DNA of 64,000 bases from Knufia peltigerae (lineage: Eukaryota > Ascomycota > Eurotiomycetes > Chaetothyriales > Trichomeriaceae), in assembly GCA_030247855.1 (NCBI GenBank), contig JAPDRN010000018.1:1-64000 (forward strand). Direction: 5' to 3'. The notes below the pieces were generated by a model, which did not search any database, was not told the DNA's origin, and saw nothing but the letters and a program-made list of their open reading frames with translations. Both the position numbers and the translations under genes were made by a program. Shown here one piece after another: positions 1 through 10,157 of the stretch (the stretch's first letter is position 1; each line of letters begins with the position of its first letter).

Positions 1-861
1 GTCCATCAGCCAAAGGGCAGTCAGGATAGCCGCATCATCGTCGGCGCATTGCACGTTCTCAACCTTGACTCTAAGCTGTTTGAGTGATTCGCCTCGATGA
101 TACAGCGCAGTCCAGTGGGTCGTCCCGAACCCTTTCATGTCGATGTCGTAGTAGACTTGGCTCAAGGCGACCAAGGCATGGAATAGTTCGGCGTGGTGCA
201 TGGCGACATTGAACCAGATGAGATACCGACTAGTTTCGACAGCAAGTGCGGGACTAAAGCGAGGAGTGAGGCATCGAATAACTAACGAGAAGAGCGTTCA
301 ATGGTTAGTACGGAGTATTGTCCTGGCTGGAAAAGCAAGCATGCGCCAACGCTAGCAATCTAGCCCAGTGGGAACAAGAAAGTGTGTCTTCACCTGGATT
401 GGCCAGTTCTGACAGAACCATGCAAGGATTACTGCGGAAAGGGGTCGATGCGGAGGGAGAGTGTGCTCACAGTAGTCTACTAGAAAAGGCACATAAGGCT
501 TGAACGCTATGGGGTAAGTGGTGAACGGGTCCGCCGACGGACTACCCAGGGCGCGCTCATCGAGTGGGTGTATCTGTCTCGACGCTGGCGTCTCCTGTGC
601 GTCGGCGGTGGGAGGAGAAGCATGTTTCTTTGCAGGAATTGTTCTTCGCTTGATCTTGTCATTTGAACCTGGCGAAGCAGAAGCTGGCCCATCATGACGC
701 AGCGTGAAAGGCCGGTAGTTGTTCCGTTCTAGAACTATCTTCTTCGAGGTGGGACGATAACTCCTCGAAGCGAATGAAGAGACAGCTTGTCGATTTTTCT
801 GGCTCTTGAACTCCTCGGGATTGCTGTATGTGATGAAAATATTGGCTTGAGGTGGTGCCAT
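1..861 (-). CDS. Partial fungal transcription-factor-like protein (no zinc cluster), cut by window edge
   Basis: The start codon is at 861 and the gene runs off the left end. The N-terminus (MAPPQANIFITYSNPEEFKS, then a K/R-rich stretch) resembles the opening of a fungal family of regulator-like proteins that lack a DNA-binding zinc cluster and carry only the fungal-specific transcription factor domain. A second coding block lies at about 290 down to 1 and reads on as helical sequence (FNVAMHHAELFHALVALSQ, ALYHRGESLKQLR, DDAAILTALWLMD), typical of that domain. The two blocks are separated by an intron-like gap (about 410-290, acceptor TTAG near 288). No strong donor keeps frame: the best one, GTGAAG after the Q codon, is in the wrong phase. 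So the join is unresolved, and either a weak donor or a frameshift is possible. The family assignment is an inference from pattern. Confidence 0.6.
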
Positions 862-1442
862 GCTTGCACGATCGCAGATGAGGCAATGCCCAATGTTGAA
901 GAATAGATATTTGATTGAAGGAAAGGATCTTTGTGTATCAGACTTGGCATGAACATGTAACTGTCCTCGACATATTTGTCATGGTAGTTGTTGACTTTGT
1001 CATATATTCCTACTCGGAGAAGTAACATAAGAAATTGAAGAGTGAAGGTCAAGATGATGTTTCGTTGTCCATCATAGAGACAAGGCGCAATCTCTGACCA
1101 GCAGAGACCGTTAGAGGTATCATACAGTCAGCTTCTCAAGAATACGAGTTATAAATGGAGGATGTGGTACCACCGGAGGTTGAGAAAGATGAGGATCATG
1201 ATTCCGCTAAACGCGTGATTACGGCATCTTTACGGATGAACTGCTTGGCATTAATTGACAAGTAGATGCACGTGGTTGCTCTTCCGAGCATTCATGCTCC
1301 CCCGTAGCAGCTTAACGGTTAAGGCCCCTGTGACAATACTACCTTATCTTTATGATTCCCCGTACTCATGCCTCATACCTAAATCAACATCGATTCACTT
1401 GAAATATTACAATGATTCAGCACTAAAGCTTCCCCCACGATA
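862..1442. other. Divergent intergenic region
   Basis: This is the upstream region of both the left-edge gene (minus strand) and the zinc-cluster gene starting at 1443 (plus strand). I see no gene in it. Open frames here are short and have no recognisable content. Confidence 0.6.
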
Positions 1443-3614
1443 ATGAATGCATTTCAGGGTCGACAGCTGACCAAGCAGAAGAAGCCACGACGAGCTACTC
1501 GACCTTGCGATGTCTGTCGGCTTCGCAAGACAAAGTGCACACCTTCCGAAGCATCTGATTCTTGTTTGCATTGTCTAGCTCGGGGCAGCGCTTGCACATA
1601 TGCAAAAGGCCCGCCACAAAGGATGCCCACTGTCATAGCGCCACGGGCAACAGACCGTGCGTCCAGTGTCGCCAATGGATTGCCTCAACAAACGCCCCTC
1701 CAACCTTTACCGGAGTCGAATGCAGCTCGTGTGTCAGCGTCGTCCGCCCCTGTAGAAACACAGGCGCTGGGTGTCAGTCCCATGTCAGCGTTCTCAGGAC
1801 CACCAAGAACTAACAATCAAGATAAAACCCTTGGGTTGGCAGGTAAACGTTTTGCTGAACTCTACGGTCTCACAAGCGACATGGAACCTATTCTGATGGT
1901 GAACCTTCATTCCATAAAAATTGCTATAACACGCTGACAGCCACAGCGCCATCGACCATATGATCCCATCTCACACGAGTTCAAACTTGACACTCATAGT
2001 ATACGCCGGGTTCAGGACACCGATCAAGGGCGGAACTATCCTATCACATTCCATGTGGTAGCCGACGATAAAGTCCAAGTCTCCACCACCACCAACACCG
2101 AAGCTGACTCTATCGAAGATTGCGTCCAACCACATGGAGCTCGATTAGTCCAACTTTTCTGGCGAATGGTACAACCATCTTATCCAGTACTCTTCAAGGC
2201 CGGGTTTATGGAAAAATATCAGAGATCGTACCGCCGTATCTCTCCAGCCCTGCTTGGGGCCGTATATCTCATATCCCTCACCTGGTGGTCTTATGACACG
2301 GAGTTGAGCATTCAAGCGCCTCCCGATTCCCGACTACTTCGACAGTTAACCTCTCAAGCAATTCAAAACTCCTACCACCTACCAAGGCTATCTTCGATTG
2401 AGGCCATCCTGTTGTTTCTACAATGCAAGCCGGAAAATCCGCTCAACCCAGATCACACATTTGTGTGGGGATACGTCTCACAGGCACTCGCGGTTGGAGA
2501 ATGCATCGGCATCCATCTGGACTGCTCAGGTTGGTCAATCCCTCAATGGGAGAAGAATCTGCGTAAACGATTGGCCTGGGCTCTCTTCTTACAAGATAAA
2601 TGGACATCGATGGCATTTGGAAGGCCATCACATATCCATGGATCTAATTGGGGTTTAGAGGCGTTGACACTTGCAGACTTTGATGGTCTAACTCCGAATC
2701 CCGAGGTAGAATCCAACGAGTATGAGCTTGCTGGGAAAGCTCAGTTTCTAGAAATGATTCATCTTAGCCAGTACTTGAGTGAAATACAGGTCCGCTTTTA
2801 TACCCTAAACAGCTCAGCCAGCCAGGACTGCGACGAACTATTCTGCTCCATCATGCCTCTGGTACAACAGCTTCAGCAATGGTACATAGACTTGCCAGCC
2901 AGCGTCAGTCTCACTGTTAGATACCAGCGACAGCTTAGCCCTCACGGTAATGTTTTACCCCATATTGAGAAGGGTATGCTCTAACACATATAAAGGTTAT
3001 CTACATTTAGCTTATCATGGAGTAATGATGAACTTGGTCCGACGTCTGGTTCGCTCCGCGGCCTTACCACCCAGGACTCAGAATAATGAGGTTCTCTCCG
3101 AGATCAGGAAAGTCGGTTTTGAAGTTGCACAGGCTGCTATGAAGTTGGTCACTTCTCTCCGCCCCGACCATTTGGAAGCGTTCTGGTTTTCAGGTATGGT
3201 TTTCATTTCTACGCCGTTCTCTCGCAAGTTTACCTTGAAACTAACTGGTAGCGTGTAGCCTCCTCGTATATCTTCTCGTTACTTGGCTCGTTCATCACCT
3301 TACTTCTAGTAACATCGGTGTCTTCCCAGGAGCGCGATCACTGGCAAGATCTTCTGAATTCATACATCTGGACCCTACGAACAATGAATCGAAGTAGCGA
3401 GCCTATGCGTTATGCGGCGAACAGGCTTGAAGGAGCAATTTTGCGAGGCCTTGAACATGCGCTAGCAATCCGCCCCGACGAGAGTGCTGACTTTGGGCTT
3501 CGTGAGGCAGAAAAGCAAGAATTCGACTTTTCGAACTTTGCTAATTGGGATTTGGCAGCTCTGGACTTCAACTCGTTCGACTTGCTTGAAGGTATGGATC
3601 TCAGGCCTCCTTAA
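1443..3614 (+). CDS. Zn2Cys6 fungal transcription factor
   Basis: Exons 1443-1898, 1941-2946, 2996-3193 and 3259-3614 give 671 aa with all junctions in frame. The N-terminus is basic (KQKKPRRATR) and is followed by a Gal4-type zinc cluster: Cys22, 25, 32, 41, 44 and 51 (C-X2-C-X6-C-X8-C-X2-C-X6-C). The middle (about residues 200-450) has the pattern of the fungal-specific transcription factor domain, including YPVLFKAGF and KRLAWALFLQDKWTSMAFGRPSHI. The C-terminus is acidic and aromatic (EFDFSNFANWDLAALDFNSF), a plausible activation region. The first intron is only 42 bp. The protein should act in the nucleus on CGG-type sites. It lies tail-to-tail with the GH32 gene (40 bp between stops), and the divergent GH32/sugar-transporter promoter has clustered CGG triplets, so local regulation of sugar use is a reasonable inference. 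The target is not proven. Confidence 0.88.
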
Positions 3615-3654
3615 TAATTTTACATTCTTCGAGCGTCGAAGAGCGGACGCTGCT

Positions 3655-5289
3655 TTATCTAAAGCGAATATTAGATAGGGATACCTCTCCATCCTCAACG
3701 AAAAATGCGAACGTAGTCTCACTACAATGATCTTGTTTCCGACCACTATCAGCTCTGGTCACACCGTTCATTTCTCCGTTCCTGATCCCTTCGGAAGACT
3801 GCGCAGTGACTCCGCCCTTCCGAGGTGGCATCCGATAAGTCATAGCCCGCCCACCGAAAAAGAAGTGCAAGAGGTCTCCCTCCATAAAAAGTTGTGCCTG
3901 GCCCTGAATTTTCACATGATCGTGGCGGACGATATCTGGGCCATCGACACCCCGAGGAAGATGGAGGCTATACTGATCCGCCCAGAAATCATCCAACGGG
4001 GGAAGATCTGTACGTAAGATCAATGTCAAAGTCTCGTTGGTATCTGGAACAAAGAAAATCTTGTGACCTCGCATATCTGAGTCATAACAGAACAAAATTC
4101 CGAATGATGCTGCCTCGCACTTTTCAATACTGAACTCGAGGTAATTCATAGAGGTCTCCGCCCCATGACATGACCGCAAAGGATGGGTCTTTGTCGTTCC
4201 GATCGCTGCTAGCTCGAGCGTGGAGCTGCCTCCCAAGCCGTTGAGGTCATCTAACAGGTTTGTACAGATTTTGGTACTTTTTTCTAGGGGATCCATCCTT
4301 AAGGTATGATCCAGGTTTGCTGAAACTTGCCTTGGTAATGCCATGTCTCCGCCCCAAAGCCACTTGCCGTCCTCTACATTGTAGTCGCCCGTCCAGCCAA
4401 AAAAGATTCGTTTCGAAGGGTCACCGGCCTTGGGACATGACTTTGCCGCATACCAACGTCGCCCGTCAAGCCGTCCGTGGGATCCATCCCTAGGTACCCG
4501 AAATGGACCATACGGGCTATCGGCGATGCGGTACACAGTGCCTGCGTCCGGACTTGCAAATCTAGAGTAGAAGAGATACCACTTTCCATTCGGCAGGCTG
4601 AAGAGCTCGGGACACTCAGGGCAGTACATGTCGTTGGGGGCATATAGTGGCTCCCTGTGCAGTGTCCACTTCTCCAGGTCGAGAGATGTAAGTAAGGCTA
4701 GGCAGCCCCTTGTCCACCGGGGACCATTGGACAGTCTCGTGCCTACGATCATCCAGTATTCCGAGACTTGTTCATTGAAAAAGACATAGGCGTCTCTAAA
4801 ATCGATGTCCTCGAAAGCCCCTCGGGCTGAAGTTTTGGGATCGATGAACAAAGGCTCGGCCAACTTTCTGAACTTCGAGCCATGCCTGTCAGAACCCAAT
4901 GCCCTCAGAATGATCTGTCGACCGCCGTGGGCTAGATTGTAGCCGGTGTAGAAGATCTGGAGATTTCCATCTGGTCCTATCAGGGCAGACCCGGTCCAAG
5001 CACCATCGGCATCTGGATCCTGAGGATGGGAGCCTGGTGCGATTGCATGAACGCTATCCCGTGTCCAGCTCTCAAGATCTGTGGAACGAATTCGCAACCA
5101 CGAAGACCGCAATCGAGGAGGGTGATGAACCGTGTACGGAGGTGTCGTTAAATGAAATAAATGATAGGTATCATCGATAAGGATAGGGATAGCATCTGCT
5201 GAAGCCTGGCCTTTCGAGGGTCGACTGTAATTCTCGTTTTTGGCTTTGGATCTTATTAGTTCGATGACCATGATGTACCGAGTTCGCAA
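3655..5289 (-). CDS. GH32-family glycosidase (beta-fructofuranosidase-like), apparently intracellular
   Basis: Single exon, 544 aa. A second Met at residue 7 is an equally good start. Motifs in order fit a five-bladed GH32 propeller: SADAIPILIDDTYHLFHL (residues 30-47), ADGAWTGSALI (94-104), FYTGYN (113-118), DFRDAYVF (163-170, Asp166 as the usual transition-state stabiliser in the RDP motif), YCPECPELF (222-230, Glu225 as acid/base of the EC motif), WYLFYSRFASP, RRWYAAKS and FFGWTGDYN, then a beta-sandwich-like C-terminal region. The canonical WMNDPNG box is absent; Asp32 in SADAIP is the likely nucleophile by spacing to the YHLF strand. There is no signal peptide, so the enzyme would act on a sugar already imported. 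Its divergent neighbour is an MFS sugar transporter and its convergent neighbour a Zn2Cys6 regulator. Family membership is firm; the substrate (sucrose, fructan or another fructoside) is not readable. Confidence 0.85.
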   Translation of the reverse strand: MRTRYIMVIELIRSKAKNENYSRPSKGQASADAIPILIDDTYHLFHLTTPPYTVHHPPRLRSSWLRIRSTDLESWTRDSVHAIAPGSHPQDPDADGAWTGSALIGPDGNLQIFYTGYNLAHGGRQIILRALGSDRHGSKFRKLAEPLFIDPKTSARGAFEDIDFRDAYVFFNEQVSEYWMIVGTRLSNGPRWTRGCLALLTSLDLEKWTLHREPLYAPNDMYCPECPELFSLPNGKWYLFYSRFASPDAGTVYRIADSPYGPFRVPRDGSHGRLDGRRWYAAKSCPKAGDPSKRIFFGWTGDYNVEDGKWLWGGDMALPRQVSANLDHTLRMDPLEKSTKICTNLLDDLNGLGGSSTLELAAIGTTKTHPLRSCHGAETSMNYLEFSIEKCEAASFGILFCYDSDMRGHKIFFVPDTNETLTLILRTDLPPLDDFWADQYSLHLPRGVDGPDIVRHDHVKIQGQAQLFMEGDLLHFFFGGRAMTYRMPPRKGGVTAQSSEGIRNGEMNGVTRADSGRKQDHCSETTFAFFVEDGEVSLSNIRFR

Positions 5290-5784
5290 TTTATTCTACC
5301 GGAATCGATTTCCAGGAACATCGGAAGCCCAAACGTCTACAACATCTTATAAAGGAAAACACAAGTCTCCTAATGGATGCAATAACATCAGGGACCCTGA
5401 GTCGGGAAGAACAGCAGCACCACAAGTGTCGCCCGCCGAGAAGCAGACGGCCGTTCGGCCGGCATGTCCGGCGACGGCTCCAAGTACGGCGGCCGAAGAG
5501 TCACGGCAAGACACGTTATAGGCCAGCGGAACTCCCATCCAGGCCGTCTCCACCAATGGCGGAGTTTTAGTCCTGTGTAGTCCACAAAACTTCAGCACGA
5601 GACAATCTGGGGAATTGCCGTTCTCTTCTCGACGACGTAGACTATATATCCAGCGTCAGAACTTGAGATGGCGACTTCACAGAGCAGTATCGCGTTCCTA
5701 TCTCAGCAACCACCCTCACGACCATCCTTGCCACAATCATTTGCCTAAACGGCTTCAGTTTCACCTCCACATTGACCTTCCATA
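5290..5784. promoter_or_regulatory. Shared divergent promoter of the GH32 and sugar-transporter genes
   Basis: About 495 bp separate the two divergent start codons. No open frame here looks like a gene. It contains a dense block of CGG/CCG triplets (5448-5495, listed separately). The plus-strand side near 5700-5784 is pyrimidine-rich, as is common just upstream of fungal start codons. Confidence 0.6.
5448..5495. promoter_or_regulatory. Cluster of CGG/CCG triplets, candidate Zn2Cys6 binding region
   Basis: Within 48 bp I count CGG at 5448, 5456, 5460, 5469, 5475, 5487 and 5490 and CCG at 5451, 5459, 5468 and 5493. Zn2Cys6 factors bind paired CGG half-sites, and such a gene lies next door (1443-3614). 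Part of the density could simply reflect local G+C richness. Confidence 0.4.
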
Positions 5785-7570
5785 ATGTTCAACATCAAGT
5801 ACCCTTGGGCTTGGACCTTTTGTGCCTTTGCAGCCCTTGGGGCCTGCCTATACGGCTACGACGGCGTCTACTTCAATGGCGTATCTACTCTGGTACGTGT
5901 CTTGATCTGTCCGCCGTCTTGATAGTGCCATTGACAATTTGATAGGACGTCTTCATCGAACACTTCGGCACCACGAACGCTGATGGCGAAAAGGTCATAA
6001 CCCCCTCGCAATTGTCCATCATGACATCGATGATCAACGTGGGCGAATTGGTCGGGTCTCTGACGGCTGCACCTCTCAATGATTATTTTGGGAGGAAGGG
6101 TGTCTTGTTCATCGGGTCCATAGTGACCATAGTCGGAGTCGTGTTGCAACTGTCTACCGAGTCGAATCAAAAATACATGACAGCTGGACGGGCCATCCTT
6201 GGCTATGGAGTTGGCGCCTTCTCTTCGACGTCGCCATTGTATATTGCAGTATGTTTTCCATCGTCTTTTGCTTGGAACGAGGCTTGCCATGCTAACTAGG
6301 TACCTGATCGACAGGAAATCGCACCTACGGCCATCCGCGGGCCCCTCCTCATGTGCTGGCAGCTCACGTTGTCTGTCTCGCAGATCATCGCCGCTGCCAT
6401 CAACCGAGGCATGGAGAACAACCACACGTCGCTGGCGTACCGCTTGCCGATCGCCCTGCAGCTTCTATTCCCGGGACTCGTCCTGGCGTTGATCTGGTTC
6501 GTACCGGAAACACCACGTTGGTTGGTACGGAAGAACAGGGACGCGCAGGCTGAAAGGGCACTCAAGCTCGTTCATCGAGAGGACAAGAATTACGACACAA
6601 AGGCGGATATCGCGACCCTGCGACACAACGTCGACAAGGAAGACGAACTTGCATCTCAGTCCTCTTGGGCGTCACTCGTCACCGACCCAGTGGAGCGCCG
6701 CAAGCTCATCTACTCAGCCGGAGCCCTCATCGCCCAGCAGATCAACGGCATCCAATGGTTCTACTACTTTGGGACCGTCTTCTCCAAGGCCATTGGCCTG
6801 AAGGATCCGTTCTTGATGACTCTCATCGTCTTCATAATTCAAGTCTTTGTCGTCTTCGCCGCCGTTCTCTGCGCCAACAAGATCCCGAGAAGGCCACTGT
6901 TGCTGATCACAACCTCCATCATGACCGTGTCTATCTTCATCGTCGGTTGTCTCGGTATCCCTGGTGGTGATGTGAGCAAGACTTTCGGCAAGGTCATCAT
7001 CTCCTTCGTCATCATTGAAATCGTGGCTTTCAACTTTGCTTGGGGTCCACTAGGATGGACAATGGTAAGTTGAGGCCCCCTTGGAGGACTTTGTCGGGAC
7101 CTGTTCTTTTACAAATGTAATTACATCGAGGCTGACAACAATTTTCCTAGGCCTCGGAAATGGCGGTTGGCCGCAACCGGAACAAAATCTACGCCCTGGC
7201 CGTGGCATCCTTCTGGATCACTGTCTGGGCAACTGTGTTCACTCTACCATATTTATACTACTCTGCCAACCTGGGCCCTAAGACTGGTTTCATCTATACC
7301 GGCCTCTGTTTCGTGTCACTGTCGTACGTCTACTTCTGTGTCGGTGAGGTGACTGGTCGGTCCATGGAAGAGATTGAGGATTTCTTCAACCGTGGTATCC
7401 CGGCGAAGAAATGGGCAGAGCAGCCTCGCATGGAGCTAGACCATGAGCATAGGCGGGTAAAAGCCTCTCTGTCTAAAGAGGATCACGGAATGATTGAGAG
7501 AACTGTCGGAGATGAAGAGAAGGCACCTGTTACAACACACCAAGAGCAGGATGCAAGGTCAAGTGTGTAG
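5785..7570 (+). CDS. MFS sugar transporter
   Basis: Exons 5785-5892, 5946-6248, 6315-7064 and 7151-7570 encode 526 aa. Sugar porter family features are visible: GACLYGYDGVYFNGV in the first membrane span; DYFGRKGVLF (the GRK loop motif between spans 2 and 3); an EIAPTAIRG segment after span 4; PETPRWLVRKNR at the start of the central cytoplasmic loop (PESPRWL motif); AQQINGIQWFYYFGTVF in span 7 (QQ-G sugar-binding motif); and FAWGPLGWTMASEMAVGRNR near span 10. The C-terminal tail is hydrophilic. It should be a 12-span plasma-membrane proton:sugar symporter. Its divergent partner is an intracellular GH32 enzyme, so import followed by cleavage of a fructoside is a sensible inference. Substrate specificity cannot be read directly. 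Confidence 0.9.
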
Positions 7571-7637
7571 ACAGGGAAGCATCATGCAGCTCCATATAGA
7601 AGTAATATCTGCCAGGGACCAAAGGTCAAAGTGAAGA

Positions 7638-9511
7638 CTACAAAAGTTGTCGGATTGTCTGTGCGATGCCCAGAACTTTTTCCTCTTCCAGTCTACGACC
7701 GACAATCTGGACCGTCAGCGGCAAACCACCATATATCTCCGGTCGGTAGTTGTTCCTGATCGCCCTGTCCAGATCCGATACGGGCGAGGGAATTTTGTTT
7801 CCCTGGGCGTCGTGGGCGCCATCTTCCGCATCTGCCAGATCCTTTTCTGGGTCCACAAATGAAACAGGAATTGTGCAGGCAGTAAAGTCAAGACAGTTTG
7901 CTGTCCCCGTGTACCCTAGATACCTGACTCGCTTGTAATCACCATGCTTGGGACACACCGAGGGATTGACAGGAGTCAGATACACATCTATTGGAGCGCC
8001 ATTTTCATCTGCTGTCGCGTTCCATTGCTCAAGAACCTCGGCTCTGAAGTCGTTCCTCTCCATAGCCAGCGCCCAGTTTTCGAGCAACGTGTCGGGTCGT
8101 TGCGACGAACGGAAGAAAAGGTTCAGGTCGGGCTCGCCGGACCTTGCAATAGTCCTATCATGATCACCGCGACCATCACAGGTAAATGCTCTTGTCTGAA
8201 AAAGACCAATTTCTATTAGCACAGGTATTCAAGGGTGAATATCTGGGTCTGAAAAAGGGGTGGTTACCAAGAGTGACAATGCCTTCTTCTGGTCGACTCT
8301 CCAAGGCACAATCTCATGTCCCGCGGCTGTTAACTTCTCCACAACCTCATTCATGGCTCGACGAATGGGCGGCTGTGGAAGAACGTAGCCGTCCCAGGAC
8401 ATGAGTCCAATCCGCAATTTTCTGCCTCCCATAGTCACCGTCCGGAATTCGTGCTCTCGCCACGGCAGTGGATGGCATTTCGGGTCGTGGAGCCAGGGCT
8501 GCGAATCCGCGACAGTTCTGACGAACAGTTCCAGTGACTCTGGGGAATGAGACATGGGTCCTGCCACCGACTCCACGATCTCGTTGCCTTCCATACTGTT
8601 GAGCATCTTATAGTACGGAATGCGACCTGTCGATGGTCTCAAGCCCCAGAGACCCTGATATGCGGATGGACTGTGTAGGAAGATACGATCAATCTTTGGT
8701 GGCCTTGAGATCGACCGGTGACCGACTCACCTTCGTATAGATCCCCCGAGATCTGAACCCACACCCATAGGGCTACCGTGCATTCCTAACAACGCACCCT
8801 CCCCACCACTAGAGCCACCACATGAAAAGGAACGATTGAAAGGGTTCGAAGTGTGTCCAATAACACTGACCCATTAGCCCATGTATTTCTTTGCAAATGC
8901 AAATGCAAAAGGCAAATGGATTTGTCTTACTTGTTTATGGTTTCTCCCCAAAAACATCCAATGCTCAGGTTGGTCTTGACAAAGATGATGGCCCCAGCAC
9001 GCTTCAATATATCGACCAAGACAGAGTCTTCCGTGTCAACCCTGCCAATCCCATCTACAAATCCGCAGGTGGTCTCGGTGCCCACGATACGGCATTGATC
9101 CTTGACTGAGATGGGCAAGCCGTGCAGAGGGCCTACCAGTTTTCCCGTCTCCCGGTAGTGAGCGTCTAGTCTCTCAGCTTCTGCTCGGGCATCGCCGTAC
9201 CTGAACTCGAGACAGCAATTCAGAAGTTTGTGGGCAATCGCGGCTCGGTGGGTGAATGCATCCAACACTTGGACGCAAGAGTAGTTCTTCTTCGCAATGG
9301 CTGCTACTACTGTCGTAGCATCTAATACTGTAATAGAAAGTTCTTCCTCGGTCAGGAGCTTGGAGGGAATATCCAGCACGGCGGTGATATCGTCAACTCG
9401 AAATTCAAGGCTGCCATGGATAAATTTGGCCGGCACTCCATTCAGGACCGACTTCTTCTTTGCTGCACTTCGCTCGTTCCAAGTAGCCGTGGTACTGATG
9501 TTTGTCGGCAT
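7638..9511 (-). CDS. Amidase-signature enzyme (acetamidase-like)
   Basis: Exons in transcription order: 9511-8931, 8865-8731, 8670-8268 and 8195-7638, giving 558 aa. An upstream in-frame Met at 9586 would add 25 residues; I prefer 9511 because the family usually starts shortly before the W...A-KK segment. The Ser-cisSer-Lys triad is complete: Lys137 in [13 protein letters not shown], the cis-Ser in [10 protein letters not shown] (Ser212/213) and the nucleophile Ser236 in GSDLGGSIR. The last two motifs lie on the small second exon. [17 protein letters not shown] and the [14 protein letters not shown]-terminal motif also fit fungal AmdS-type amidases. The enzyme hydrolyses a small amide to acid plus ammonia in the cytosol; the exact amide is unknown. 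It is divergent from an allantoate-permease-family transporter, suggesting a nitrogen-scavenging pair. Confidence 0.9.
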
Positions 9512-9586
9512 CGTTGAGTATGGTTTCTGTTGTGTTGCTGTATCCTCGCGAGTAGAGATTCTGTTACTGCTTGCAGTCACTTGCAA

Positions 9587-9600
9587 TCGGACTTATCCGT
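9587..9600. promoter_or_regulatory. CGG-N6-CCG site (TCGGACTTATCCGT)
   Basis: The sequence reads TCGG, six bases, CCGT. The spacing matches the TCGG-N6-CCGA class recognised by purine-utilisation activators of the UaY/PPR1 type; only the last base differs. A TTATC (GATAA on the other strand) sits inside it. The site is 76 bp upstream of the preferred amidase start and about 560 bp upstream of the permease start. Confidence 0.4.
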
Positions 9601-9949
9601 TGGGATCACTTGATCCTGGCTGTTGTTCCCTTTTTCATTCACCAGATTTGCTCCGATACGAGGTAACAGAGTTCACAGCAGCATTCCCAAAGATTAATCG
9701 ATGTCCTTTCAGGGTCCAGGTCGTCTCCTGTTCAAGCGTGGTCGCCGAGGAAGCATCTACCAGCCTTTTCAGAGGTGTCGAAGTGTTCGCTTCTGTGCCG
9801 TTAACCTGCTAACCGAGAGCGAACTCCACTGTCCGAAAGTATCGTTTCGGAGCGCCGACGGCTCCACCCCGACTACATGTTGGTATCGCCTTATCATGTA
9901 TCATATTGGTGAGTTGGAGTAGAGAGATCGGCATCACACACCTCCTCTT

Positions 9950-9963
9950 CTCGGACGGCCGAG
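9950..9963. promoter_or_regulatory. 14-bp inverted repeat CTCGG-N4-CCGAG
   Basis: This is a perfect 5-bp inverted repeat around four bases (CTCGGACGGCCGAG). It is a second candidate zinc-cluster dimer site in the same divergent promoter, about 195 bp upstream of the permease start. Confidence 0.35.
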
Positions 9964-10157
9964 TTGACAGGTCAGATGCGAGTTCAGCAGACCCTGCACG
10001 GGTGCTTTCCAAGATATTTCCCTTCTAGAGGTGTCATTGATACGAACTTAGGGTACGCCCTTTTGCATATATCTGAAGCTTCTACCCAACGTTAACGGAA
10101 GACAAGAGCGAGAGACACTCACTATCCATTGATATTGTACTACAAATCCCGCCCACA

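Larger units (their letters stand above)
9512..10157. promoter_or_regulatory. Divergent promoter between amidase and ACS-family transporter
   Basis: 646 bp between the two start codons. It holds two CGG-based inverted repeats (9587-9600 and 9950-9963), both of the kind bound by Zn2Cys6 dimers. No gene is visible; short open frames lack any recognisable content. Confidence 0.55.
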
